DNA of 34,637 nucleotides, taken from assembly GCA_964470195.1 (NCBI GenBank), contig CAYYBG010000021.1, positions 1 through 34,637 of the forward strand, written 5' to 3'. Every line of letters begins with the position of its first letter. Position 1 is the first letter of the stretch. The stretch comes from RFPI01 sp964470195. GTDB taxonomy: Bacteria > Pseudomonadota > Gammaproteobacteria > Burkholderiales > Methylophilaceae. The notes under the pieces were generated by a model that was not told the DNA's origin, did no database searches, and saw only the letters and a list, made by a program, of their open reading frames with translations. Of this stretch, positions 1-6,510 are shown in pieces. A program made the translations under genes and the position numbers.

Positions 1-283
1 TTGCCACGATGATGCCCAACTCGCCCTTTTCTAAGCGTTGTTCCAGCGCATTGTTTGCCTCGTGGCGACGGGCTAACCAAACAGCTAATGGAAGCAAAAT
101 TTTGCCTTGGGCAGGAATGGCGGTTTGCGCAATCTGCTCAGCGCTATAACTTTCCTCACCAGTAAGTTTAAACAACACCACTTTCCCTGCTTGTTTACGC
201 ACTTGTTCCTCAGCAGGTGCCGGCGGAACGACCCATGTCCATTCATCGTCGACAATGGCGTTGTGGCGAATCAAATTAGACAT
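1..283 (-). CDS. DUF934 family protein (partial, 3' end outside window)
   Basis: The first 94 codons of a minus-strand gene are present, beginning MSNLIRHNAIVDDEWTWV, with the C-terminus beyond base 1. The N-terminal pattern (short start, then an acidic DDEW segment, then LPLAVWLARR) matches DUF934 proteins. These are small proteins of unknown biochemical role that are usually encoded directly behind a siroheme sulfite reductase in Proteobacteria. The ATG at 281-283 overlaps the stop codon of the upstream sulfite reductase by 8 bases, so the two are almost certainly co-transcribed and translationally coupled. This placement supports a role in assimilatory sulfate or sulfite reduction. A direct function cannot be read from the sequence. 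The family call is from recognition of the N-terminal region and context only. Confidence 0.75.
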   Translation of the reverse strand, partial: MSNLIRHNAIVDDEWTWVVPPAPAEEQVRKQAGKVVLFKLTGEESYSAEQIAQTAIPAQGKILLPLAVWLARRHEANNALEQRLEKGELGIIVA

Positions 284-1961
284 GTGCCTCTCCTGATGTT
301 AGCTCGGAAGCCTTGTCGTAAACGTGTTGTTTGAATGGGTCTACGCCTATTCTGCGCACAGTCTCAATAAAACGTTCCTCATCTTGGCGTTCACGCAGAT
401 ATACTTCGATTAAGCGTTGAACTACCCCTGGCATCTGCTCAGCACTAAAAGAGGGGCCAATCACTGTCCCCAAACTGGCATCATTACCTTGTTTGCCACC
501 AATGGTCACTTGGTACCATTCCGAGCCATCCTTATCTACCCCTAAAATACCAATGTGACCGACGTGATGATGACCGCAGGCATTCATACAGCCAGAGATA
601 TTCAATTCGATATCACCAATATCATGTAGGTAGTCCAAATTATCGAACTGTTTTTGGATCGCCTCTGCAATTGGGATACTCTTGGCATTCGCCAGGGAGC
701 AAAAATCACCACCAGGACAGCAGATGATATCTGTCAACAATCCAATATTCGGGGTTGCCAGACCCGCTGCACGGGCCTTCTCCCATAGGCTTGCCAGATC
801 GGCTAATTTTACGTCGGTCAAAATCAGGTTTTGTTCATGTGATACGCGTAGCTCACCAAAACTATAAGCGTCAGCCAAATCAGCCACTACGCGCATTTGT
901 TCGCTAGTCGCATCACCGGGAGCGCAACCATGTGGCTTCAAAGATAGAGTGACAGCGCGATAGCCAGCTTGTTTGTGGGCATGGACGCAGCGCTTGACCC
1001 AAGCGGCAAAAGCGGGATTGCTGCTAATTGCTGCATCAAAATTGGCATCATAGGCAGGTAATTTCTCATAGGGCATGACATCAAAATACTGGCTGACACG
1101 CTTCAACTCCTGCTCATCGATGGTATTCGGGCCATCTTTAATATGTTGCCATTCATCTTCAACTTGACGACGGAACTCATCGATGCCAAGGGCCTTTACC
1201 AAAATTTTAATACGCGCCTTAAAGGCATTATCACGCCGACCATGCAAGTTGTAGACACGAATAATGGCTTCGCAATAAGTCAAGGCGTGTTGCCATGGTA
1301 AATGCTCTCTTATAACAGAGCCCAGGATGGGTGTGCGACCTAGTCCGCCTCCCACCCAAACTCGAATCGCCATTTGCCCTGTATCGTCAAAATAAAATTG
1401 CAGTCCGATATCGTGCGCTTGAACCAGAGCACGGTCTTGTTGAGTCCCCGATACAGCAATTTTGAATTTGCGCGGTAATAGGGCAAACTCTGGGTGGAAT
1501 GTACTCCATTGACGCATTATTTCGGCCATTGCCCGTGGGTCTAAAATTTCATCAGGGGCAACGCCAGCAAATTGATCGGTAGTGATGTTGCGAATACAGT
1601 TACCAGAGGTCTGAATAGCATGCATTTCTACCGTGGCAAGTTCGGCCAAAATTTCTGGCACATCTTCTAGTTTTGGCCAGTTTAACTGCAAGTTTTGACG
1701 CGTACTAAAATGGCCATAACCTTTGTCAAAGCGCTGGGCGATTTCAGCTAATTTACGTAGTTGTCTGGATGAAAGCGTGCCATAGGGGATGGCAATGCGC
1801 AACATAGGCGCATGGCGTTGAATATATAAACCATTTTGCAATCTTAATGGTCTGAATTCATCATCATTTAATTCTCCTGCCAAATAGCGACGAGTCTGGT
1901 CGCGAAATTGGGCAACGCGTTCATTAACGATTTGATGATCTAAGGCGTCGTATTTATACAT
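276..1961 (-). CDS. cysI: Siroheme nitrite/sulfite reductase, CysI type
   Basis: This 561-residue protein is a siroheme/4Fe-4S hemoprotein that reduces sulfite to sulfide by six electrons in cysteine synthesis. Two ferredoxin-like half domains are visible, with the siroheme-binding segment around residues 80-130 (GHFSTRQNLQLNW and TSGNCIRNITTD). The cluster and siroheme ligands are C415-x5-C421 (CPGGDFC) and C458-x3-C462 (GCMNACGHH). The length is close to E. coli CysI (about 570). It lies in a minus-strand operon behind a TauE-like exporter and ahead of a DUF934 gene, and a cysB-type regulator diverges from the operon. This context favours assimilatory sulfite over nitrite reduction, although the fold alone does not separate them. 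No flavoprotein partner (CysJ) is encoded in the window, so the electron donor is unknown. The ribosome-binding site is weak (AAAGA). Confidence 0.9.
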   Translation of the reverse strand: MYKYDALDHQIVNERVAQFRDQTRRYLAGELNDDEFRPLRLQNGLYIQRHAPMLRIAIPYGTLSSRQLRKLAEIAQRFDKGYGHFSTRQNLQLNWPKLEDVPEILAELATVEMHAIQTSGNCIRNITTDQFAGVAPDEILDPRAMAEIMRQWSTFHPEFALLPRKFKIAVSGTQQDRALVQAHDIGLQFYFDDTGQMAIRVWVGGGLGRTPILGSVIREHLPWQHALTYCEAIIRVYNLHGRRDNAFKARIKILVKALGIDEFRRQVEDEWQHIKDGPNTIDEQELKRVSQYFDVMPYEKLPAYDANFDAAISSNPAFAAWVKRCVHAHKQAGYRAVTLSLKPHGCAPGDATSEQMRVVADLADAYSFGELRVSHEQNLILTDVKLADLASLWEKARAAGLATPNIGLLTDIICCPGGDFCSLANAKSIPIAEAIQKQFDNLDYLHDIGDIELNISGCMNACGHHHVGHIGILGVDKDGSEWYQVTIGGKQGNDASLGTVIGPSFSAEQMPGVVQRLIEVYLRERQDEERFIETVRRIGVDPFKQHVYDKASELTSGEAHV

Positions 1962-1991
1962 ATCTTTAAGCTCTTTAATAGGGGCGCTATT

Positions 1992-2762
1992 TTAATTGAG
2001 CACCAGTTTGATACCAACATAAATTAGTATGGCAGCAAGCACTAAGCGTATCCAATGTTCGGCTAACTTTGAGCTCATATGGCTGCCAATGTAAATACCA
2101 GGAATCGAACCAATCAGCAGTAAACCCAACAGACCATAATCGATGGTTCCTAGGGTTGCATGGCCTAAACCAGCGACCAGAGTGAGTGGGACTGCATGGG
2201 CGATATCGCTACCCACGATGGTAGTAATTTTTTTGCGAGGATATAAGGCGATCAGGGCGGTAACGCCAAGTGCGCCAGCACCTACTGAAGTTAAAGTGAC
2301 CAGCACGCCTAATACGATGCCTAAAATAACTGTTGCGATATCTACATATTTTTCCGAGATGATGCTTCTTCCACCCAACCACTGCGTCAGTCTATTGCGC
2401 AGAATTACAGCCAATGAGGTAACGATTAGTGCAATACCAAGCCAATATTTGATGGTCTTGATCGCGCTGGTGGAGTCGACATCAATATTTTTCAATAACA
2501 AAATTGTTGCGATTGAGGCAGGAACACTGCCAACCGCTAAACGTGTGACAATTTTCCAGTCGATATTTCCCAATTTTCCGTGGGCAAAAATTCCCACTGA
2601 TTTAGTGATCGATGCGTAAAGCAAATCGGTGCCTACAGCAACGGCAGGTTTGATACTGAAAAGCATCATTAAAATTGGCGTCATCAGTGAACCGCCACCC
2701 ACGCCAGTGAGTCCAACCAACCAACCAACGACAAACCCTGCAATTATGTAGCCAGTATCCAT
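1992..2762 (-). CDS. TauE/SafE (DUF81) family membrane transporter, probable sulfite or organosulfur exporter
   Basis: This is a 256-residue, almost wholly hydrophobic protein with about eight membrane segments. It shows the internal duplication of the TauE/SafE family: a glycine-rich loop near the start of each half (GLTGVGGGSLMTP around residues 18-30 and LTSVGAGALGVTAL around residues 157-170). Family members move sulfite, sulfoacetate or related anions across the inner membrane. It is the first gene of a minus-strand operon leading into cysI 30 bases downstream, so sulfite or a related sulfur anion is the most likely substrate, but this is inferred from position. The ATG at 2762 has an AAGGA ribosome-binding site 5 bases upstream. 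The opposite-strand open frame within it is a shadow. Confidence 0.82.
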   Translation of the reverse strand: MDTGYIIAGFVVGWLVGLTGVGGGSLMTPILMMLFSIKPAVAVGTDLLYASITKSVGIFAHGKLGNIDWKIVTRLAVGSVPASIATILLLKNIDVDSTSAIKTIKYWLGIALIVTSLAVILRNRLTQWLGGRSIISEKYVDIATVILGIVLGVLVTLTSVGAGALGVTALIALYPRKKITTIVGSDIAHAVPLTLVAGLGHATLGTIDYGLLGLLLIGSIPGIYIGSHMSSKLAEHWIRLVLAAILIYVGIKLVLN

Positions 2763-2905
2763 AAATTCCTTAGTAAGCTTTATTTTTGTAAAGATTTAAG
2801 CCGGCAGATTATAAATGAGACCAAATATATTATTTTAATAATAATTTATTCTTTGGTATATTTCTTTTAGTTATAAAAGAACCGATAAGATTATAGAGAT
2901 ATTGA
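2763..2905. promoter_or_regulatory. Divergent control region between tauE-cysI operon and cysB
   Basis: This 143-base, very AT-rich gap separates two divergent start codons, so promoters for both directions must lie here. It holds an AT inverted repeat at 2828-2843 (TATTATT-TT-AATAATA). CysB-family regulators bind AT-rich, poorly conserved sites, so the position is suggestive, but no confident operator or -35/-10 pair can be drawn. Confidence 0.45.
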
Positions 2906-3829
2906 ATGAAACTACATCAATTACGCTACATACGCGAAGTCGCTCGACAAGGTTTAAATATCTCGATGGCAGCCGAGAATCTTCATACTTCTCAGCCCGG
3001 TGTGAGTAAGCAGATTCAATTACTCGAAGAAGAGCTTAATCTGCAAATTTTTCAGCGCAATGGCAAGCGTTTAACAGGAGTAACAGAGCCTGGTAAAAGT
3101 GTATTAGAGTTGGCCGAACGTGTTTTGCGAGATATGGAAAACATTAAACGTGTGGGGGAAGAATTTAGTCACGAGGATGTTGGAACTCTGACCATTGCTA
3201 CCACGCACACCCAAGCCAGATATCGACTTCCAGCTGCGGTGAAGGCATTTATGGATCAATATCCCAACGTTAAACTGAATATTCATCAAGGTAATCCTAC
3301 CCAAGTTGCTGAGCAGGTTGAATCAGGTGAGGCGGACATTGGTATTGCAACTGAGGCAATTAGTCAGTTTGAAAAGATTTTGTGCTTGCCAGCTTATCAG
3401 TGGAATCGCTGTGTAGTAGTCCCGCCTGGACACAGATTACTTAGAGATATGCCACTCACCTTAGAAAAGCTGGCTTGTTATCCACTGATTACCTATGACT
3501 TTGCTTTTACAGGAGGTTCTTTGGTCAGCGGTGTATTCGCAAAACAAGGGTTAACTCCCAATGTGGTATTGACAGCCATTGACGCGGACGTCATTAAAAC
3601 CTATGTGCAATTAGGTCTGGGGGTGGGTTTATTAGCCAATATGGCTTACGACCCCGAGCGAGATAGCAATTTAGTGGGTGTCGATGTAAGTCATCTTTTT
3701 CCGCATAGCGTCACCTATGTGGGGATTCGCCGCGATATCTATTTGCGTCGTTATGCTTATGACTTTATTCAGCTGTTGGCTCCTAAATATGACCATCAAG
3801 CAATCCTAAAAGCAATTCATGGTGATTAG
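2906..3829 (+). CDS. cysB: LysR-family transcriptional regulator, CysB type
   Basis: This 307-residue regulator has an N-terminal winged helix-turn-helix (residues 1-60, including MAAENLHTSQPGVSKQIQLL) followed by a periplasmic-binding-protein-like effector domain. The recognition helix TSQPGVSKQI and the effector motifs FAFTGGSLV and DADVIKTYVQLGLGVG are characteristic of CysB/Cbl rather than other LysR proteins. CysB controls sulfate assimilation genes with N-acetylserine or O-acetylserine as inducer and sulfide or thiosulfate as anti-inducer. It is divergently transcribed from the tauE-cysI-DUF934 operon, its likely target. It is slightly shorter than E. coli CysB (324). Whether it is CysB itself or a Cbl-like paralogue cannot be decided from one gene. 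Confidence 0.88.
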   Translation: MKLHQLRYIREVARQGLNISMAAENLHTSQPGVSKQIQLLEEELNLQIFQRNGKRLTGVTEPGKSVLELAERVLRDMENIKRVGEEFSHEDVGTLTIATTHTQARYRLPAAVKAFMDQYPNVKLNIHQGNPTQVAEQVESGEADIGIATEAISQFEKILCLPAYQWNRCVVVPPGHRLLRDMPLTLEKLACYPLITYDFAFTGGSLVSGVFAKQGLTPNVVLTAIDADVIKTYVQLGLGVGLLANMAYDPERDSNLVGVDVSHLFPHSVTYVGIRRDIYLRRYAYDFIQLLAPKYDHQAILKAIHGD

Positions 3830-3834
3830 TTTGA

Positions 3835-3865
3835 TTGACGATTTAGTCACGAATTAAGTTATAAT
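3835..3865 (+). promoter_or_regulatory. Candidate sigma-70 promoter of tal with TGAC-N6-GTCA dyad
   Basis: TTGACG (3835-3840) and a perfect TATAAT (3860-3865) are separated by 19 bases, slightly longer than ideal. The dyad TGACGATTTAGTCA (3836-3849) covers the -35 box and part of the spacer. Similar TGAY-type dyads occur at the hps and phi promoters. The -10 box is convincing; the -35 pairing is less so. Confidence 0.5.
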
Positions 3866-3916
3866 TAACGGTTCTGTATTTCTTACTATGCCAATCAAAT
3901 TTTTTCGGAGACCGCT

Positions 3917-4867
3917 ATGGCTAATCTATTAGAACAATTAAAGACCATGACCACGATAGTGGCAGACACCGGTGACGTAGAGGCTATCAAAACTGTTAAG
4001 CCTTATGACGCCACAACCAATCCATCGTTGTTGCTCAAGGCAAGTACATTGCCACAATGCGAGCCCATGATTGCAGAAGCGATTGCCTATGCCAAAGCGA
4101 ATAGTAGCAACAAAGATAAACAAATCGAAGATGCAGCCGATAAATTAGCTGTATTGGTCGGTTTGGAAATCCTTAAACACATTCCTGGCCGCATCTCTAC
4201 TGAAGTTGATGCCCGATTGTCTTTCAATATTGATGCGATGGTAGCTAAAGGTCGTAAAATTATTCAGCTGTATCAAGAAGCTGGTGTGAGTAAAGACCGT
4301 GTGTTGATTAAATTGGCTTCAACTTGGGAAGGTATTAAAGCCGGTGAAGTTCTGGAAAAAGAAGGTATTAACTGTAACCTGACATTGTTGTTTGGTTTTG
4401 GTCAAGCGCGCGCATGTGCTGAAGCAGGTGTATTTCTGATTTCCCCATTTGTGGGTCGTATCCTGGATTGGTACAAAGCCAAAACAGGTGAAACTTATAC
4501 AGCTGAAACAGATCCAGGTGTGCAATCTGTTCGTCGTATCTACGCCTACTACAAAGAACATGGATATAAAACTGTGGTAATGGGTGCCTCTTTCCGCAAT
4601 ATCGGCGAGATTACTGCACTGGCAGGTTGTGACCGTTTGACGATTGCGCCTACTCTATTGCAAGAGCTAGAGGCAACAGAGGGTGACTTGCCACGCGTAC
4701 TGTTAGACGCTGGCAAGAAGACAGAAGTGCCAGCTAAGATGACTGAAGAAGAATTCCGTTTTGCTTTAAACGAAGATGCGATGGCCACAGAGAAGTTGGC
4801 AGAAGGTATTCGTGGTTTCGTCGTTGACCAAATCAAAATGGAAACAGCTTTGGCAGCTAAGCTGTAA
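3917..4867 (+). CDS. tal: Transaldolase (TalB type)
   Basis: This 316-residue TIM-barrel enzyme exchanges a dihydroxyacetone unit between sugar phosphates and regenerates ribulose 5-phosphate in the RuMP cycle. The Schiff-base lysine is K132 in VLIKLASTWEG, with catalytic D17 (VADTGD) and E96 (STEVDAR) at the same numbering as E. coli TalB. The family signature DATTNPSLLL is at residues 31-40. The start at 3917 has a GGAGA ribosome-binding site. It directly precedes hps and phi, which completes a RuMP core in one block. It appears to be its own transcription unit, because it has a candidate promoter upstream and a hairpin plus a new promoter behind it. Confidence 0.95.
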   Translation: MANLLEQLKTMTTIVADTGDVEAIKTVKPYDATTNPSLLLKASTLPQCEPMIAEAIAYAKANSSNKDKQIEDAADKLAVLVGLEILKHIPGRISTEVDARLSFNIDAMVAKGRKIIQLYQEAGVSKDRVLIKLASTWEGIKAGEVLEKEGINCNLTLLFGFGQARACAEAGVFLISPFVGRILDWYKAKTGETYTAETDPGVQSVRRIYAYYKEHGYKTVVMGASFRNIGEITALAGCDRLTIAPTLLQELEATEGDLPRVLLDAGKKTEVPAKMTEEEFRFALNEDAMATEKLAEGIRGFVVDQIKMETALAAKL

Positions 4868-4880
4868 TCGATTTAGATCT

Positions 4881-4904
4881 AACTCCTGGTTTATTCCAGG
4901 AGTT
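4881..4904 (+). terminator. Hairpin downstream of tal
   Basis: AACTCCTGG and CCAGGAGTT pair perfectly (9 bp) around a TTTATT loop, 14 bases behind the tal stop codon. There is no T tract after the stem, so it may act as a weak terminator or 3'-end stabiliser rather than a classical intrinsic terminator. Confidence 0.5.
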
Positions 4905-4905
4905 G

Positions 4906-4971
4906 TGATGCGTTGACACATCAGTTTGTTGCGCTATAAGATAGCCGTCCAATTTTTGTATTAACGCATCA
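4906..4971 (+). promoter_or_regulatory. hps promoter with flanking inverted half-sites
   Basis: A near-consensus promoter is visible: TTGACA (4913-4918), a 16-base spacer, and TATAAG (4935-4940). The predicted transcript would have a leader of about 80 bases before the hps ATG at 5027. The -35 box lies inside the dyad TGATG-N8-CATCA (4906-4923). The 9-base arm TGATGCGTT (4906-4914) is repeated in inverse orientation as AACGCATCA (4963-4971), downstream of the predicted start point. The promoter call is strong; the operator interpretation is inferred. Confidence 0.7.
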
Positions 4972-5026
4972 ACTTCTAAAAATGTAGTAAATAAGTAGTA
5001 ATTAAACCATTAATGGAGAAAAAATC

Positions 5027-5662
5027 ATGGCATTAACACAAATGGCATTAGACTCATTGGATTTCGACGCAACCGTAGCTTTGGCTGAAAAAGTTGCTCC
5101 ACACGTTGATATCTTAGAAATCGGTACACCATGTATCAAACACAACGGTATCAAACTGTTGGAAACATTGCGCGCTAAGTTCCCAAAGAACCAAATCTTG
5201 GTTGACTTGAAGACAATGGATGCTGGTTTCTACGAAGCTGAGCCTTTCTACAAAGCAGGTGCTGACATTTGTACAGTATTGGGCGTTGCAGATATCGGTA
5301 CTATCAAAGGCGTGATTGACGCAGCTAACAAATACGGTAAAAAAGCACAAGTTGACTTGATCAACGTTGCTGACAAAAAAGCACGTACTCAAGAAGTAGC
5401 TAAATTGGGTGCACACATCATCGGCGTTCACACTGGTTTGGATCAACAAGCTGCTGGCCAAACACCATTTGCTGACTTAGCTATGGTTTCTGGTTTGAAA
5501 TTGGGCTTGGAAGTTTCTGTTGCTGGTGGTGTTAAAGCCGCTACTACTGCGCAAGTTCGTGATGCTGGCGCGACAATCATTGTTGCTGGCGCTGCCATTT
5601 ACGGTGCTGCTGACCCAGCTGCTTCTGCTGCTGAAATCACTGCTATCGCTCACGGTAAGTAA
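5027..5662 (+). CDS. hps: 3-hexulose-6-phosphate synthase
   Basis: This 211-residue enzyme (also called HxlA or RmpA) condenses formaldehyde with ribulose 5-phosphate to give 3-hexulose 6-phosphate, the entry step of the RuMP pathway. It belongs to the orotidine-monophosphate-decarboxylase superfamily, shown by VDLKTMDAG with the D60-x-K62-x2-D65 metal and catalytic motif, EIGTP at residues 31-35 and the C-terminal phosphate-binding VAGGV and IVAGAAIYG loops. The length is typical. The ATG follows GGAGA at a good distance. The gene has its own near-consensus promoter and a strong terminator. It uses a restricted codon set (for example TTG for most leucines and GCT/GCA/GGT), as expected of a very highly expressed gene. 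Confidence 0.95.
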   Translation: MALTQMALDSLDFDATVALAEKVAPHVDILEIGTPCIKHNGIKLLETLRAKFPKNQILVDLKTMDAGFYEAEPFYKAGADICTVLGVADIGTIKGVIDAANKYGKKAQVDLINVADKKARTQEVAKLGAHIIGVHTGLDQQAAGQTPFADLAMVSGLKLGLEVSVAGGVKAATTAQVRDAGATIIVAGAAIYGAADPAASAAEITAIAHGK

Positions 5663-5672
5663 TTACTTGAGC

Positions 5673-5691
5673 GCTAGTGTTGAACACTAGC
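5673..5691 (+). other. First of two tandem hairpins behind hps
   Basis: GCTAGTGT and ACACTAGC pair perfectly (8 bp) around a TGA loop, 10 bases behind the hps stop codon. It has no T tract and stands 9 bases before the strong terminator at 5701. It is likely to protect the 3' end of an abundant mRNA or assist termination. Confidence 0.6.
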
Positions 5692-5700
5692 AGGTCATGT

Positions 5701-5732
5701 AATCCCGGCGTTAAAGCGTCGGGATTTTTTTT
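5701..5732 (+). terminator. Intrinsic terminator of hps
   Basis: AATCCCGGCG (5701-5710) pairs with CGTCGGGATT (5717-5726) with one G-U wobble around a six-base loop. An uninterrupted run of eight T (5725-5732) follows. This is a strong rho-independent terminator and separates hps from phi transcriptionally. Confidence 0.9.
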
Positions 5733-5790
5733 GCAGTGGATTTTTTGGTAAAATAGTCTTTGTACAGCATTCGCTTTTCATTTTTAACCG

Positions 5791-5826
5791 TGACGCGTTT
5801 TAGTCATCATGAGACCGCGTTATAAC
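5791..5826 (+). promoter_or_regulatory. Candidate phi control region (TGAC-N8-GTCA dyad and -10 box)
   Basis: After the hps terminator, phi needs its own promoter. TATAAC (5821-5826) is a reasonable -10 box. The bases 17 upstream (TTTTAG) are a poor -35, which would fit an activated promoter. TGACGCGTTTTAGTCATCA (5791-5809) contains TGAC-N8-GTCA and resembles the hps element TGATGCGTT-N4-CATCA. An alternative -10 (TAAAAT, 5749-5754) lacks a -35. Confidence 0.4.
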
Positions 5827-5865
5827 CAACCCCCAATATTTAATAACAGATTACCGAGGAAAACT

Positions 5866-6399
5866 ATGGATCATCAAAAACTTATTTTAGACAAACTCAC
5901 CAATATTTTGTCTGTTACAGATAACAAATCCAAGCAGCTTTTAGATTTAGTTGACAACGCGGGTCGTACATTTATTGGCGGCGCTGGTCGTTCATTGTTG
6001 GTATCACGTTTTTTTGCTATGCGTTTAATGCATGCAGGTTATAACGTCAATATGATTGGCGAAGTTGTGACAACAGCAATCAAACAAGGTGACTTGTTAA
6101 TTTTGGTATCTGGTTCAGGCGGTACTGAAACTTTGCTACCTTTCGTGAAAAAAGCTAAATCAGTAGGTGCTAAGTTCGTAGTGATTTCTATGAAGAAATC
6201 ATCGCCGATGGCAGATGCTGCTGACTTGGTTATTCAAATTGGTCAAGATGACAGTTTCCCATTGACCAAAGGTATGCCTATGGGCTCACAATTTGAGCTG
6301 TCCGCTTTGATTTTCTTAGAAGCAGCGATTTCTGAATTAGTCCATAACAAAGATTTAACTGAAGAGGGTATGCGAGCATTGCATGCTAATTTGGAATAA
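5866..6399 (+). CDS. phi: 6-phospho-3-hexuloisomerase
   Basis: This 177-residue SIS-domain isomerase (HxlB/RmpB) converts 3-hexulose 6-phosphate to fructose 6-phosphate, the second RuMP step. SIS features are GGAGRSLLVSRFFAMRLMH (residues about 38-56), the phosphate-binding VSGSGGTET loop, and the C-terminal PMGSQFELSALIF helix that carries family catalytic residues. I chose the ATG at 5866 because it follows GAGGAAAACT and gives the usual family length. An in-frame ATG at 5809 would add 19 residues, has no ribosome-binding site and falls in the promoter region. It is separated from hps by 203 bases and a strong terminator, so it is probably transcribed on its own. Confidence 0.94.
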   Translation: MDHQKLILDKLTNILSVTDNKSKQLLDLVDNAGRTFIGGAGRSLLVSRFFAMRLMHAGYNVNMIGEVVTTAIKQGDLLILVSGSGGTETLLPFVKKAKSVGAKFVVISMKKSSPMADAADLVIQIGQDDSFPLTKGMPMGSQFELSALIFLEAAISELVHNKDLTEEGMRALHANLE

Positions 6400-6410
6400 T
6401 CCAAATGCAA

Positions 6411-6438
6411 AAAACCCTGCTTAGGCAGGGTTTTTTTT
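6411..6438 (+). terminator. Intrinsic terminator of phi
   Basis: AAAACCCTGC (6411-6420) and GCAGGGTTTT (6425-6434) pair perfectly around a TTAG loop, and the T run extends to 6438. The A-rich 5' arm and T-rich 3' arm make a strong terminator that could also work on the opposite strand. Confidence 0.92.
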
Positions 6439-6510
6439 AGTAATCAAGTTGTAAAAGATTTTAATAAAAATAACAAAAAAATTACCCATTGCAAATAAAA
6501 AAGGAAAAAT

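Noticed and set aside
5809..5865. N-terminal extension of phi from an in-frame ATG at 5809
   Set aside because: It has no ribosome-binding site, lies over the probable promoter, and makes the protein longer than family members. The ATG at 5866 has GAGGA and the usual N-terminus.
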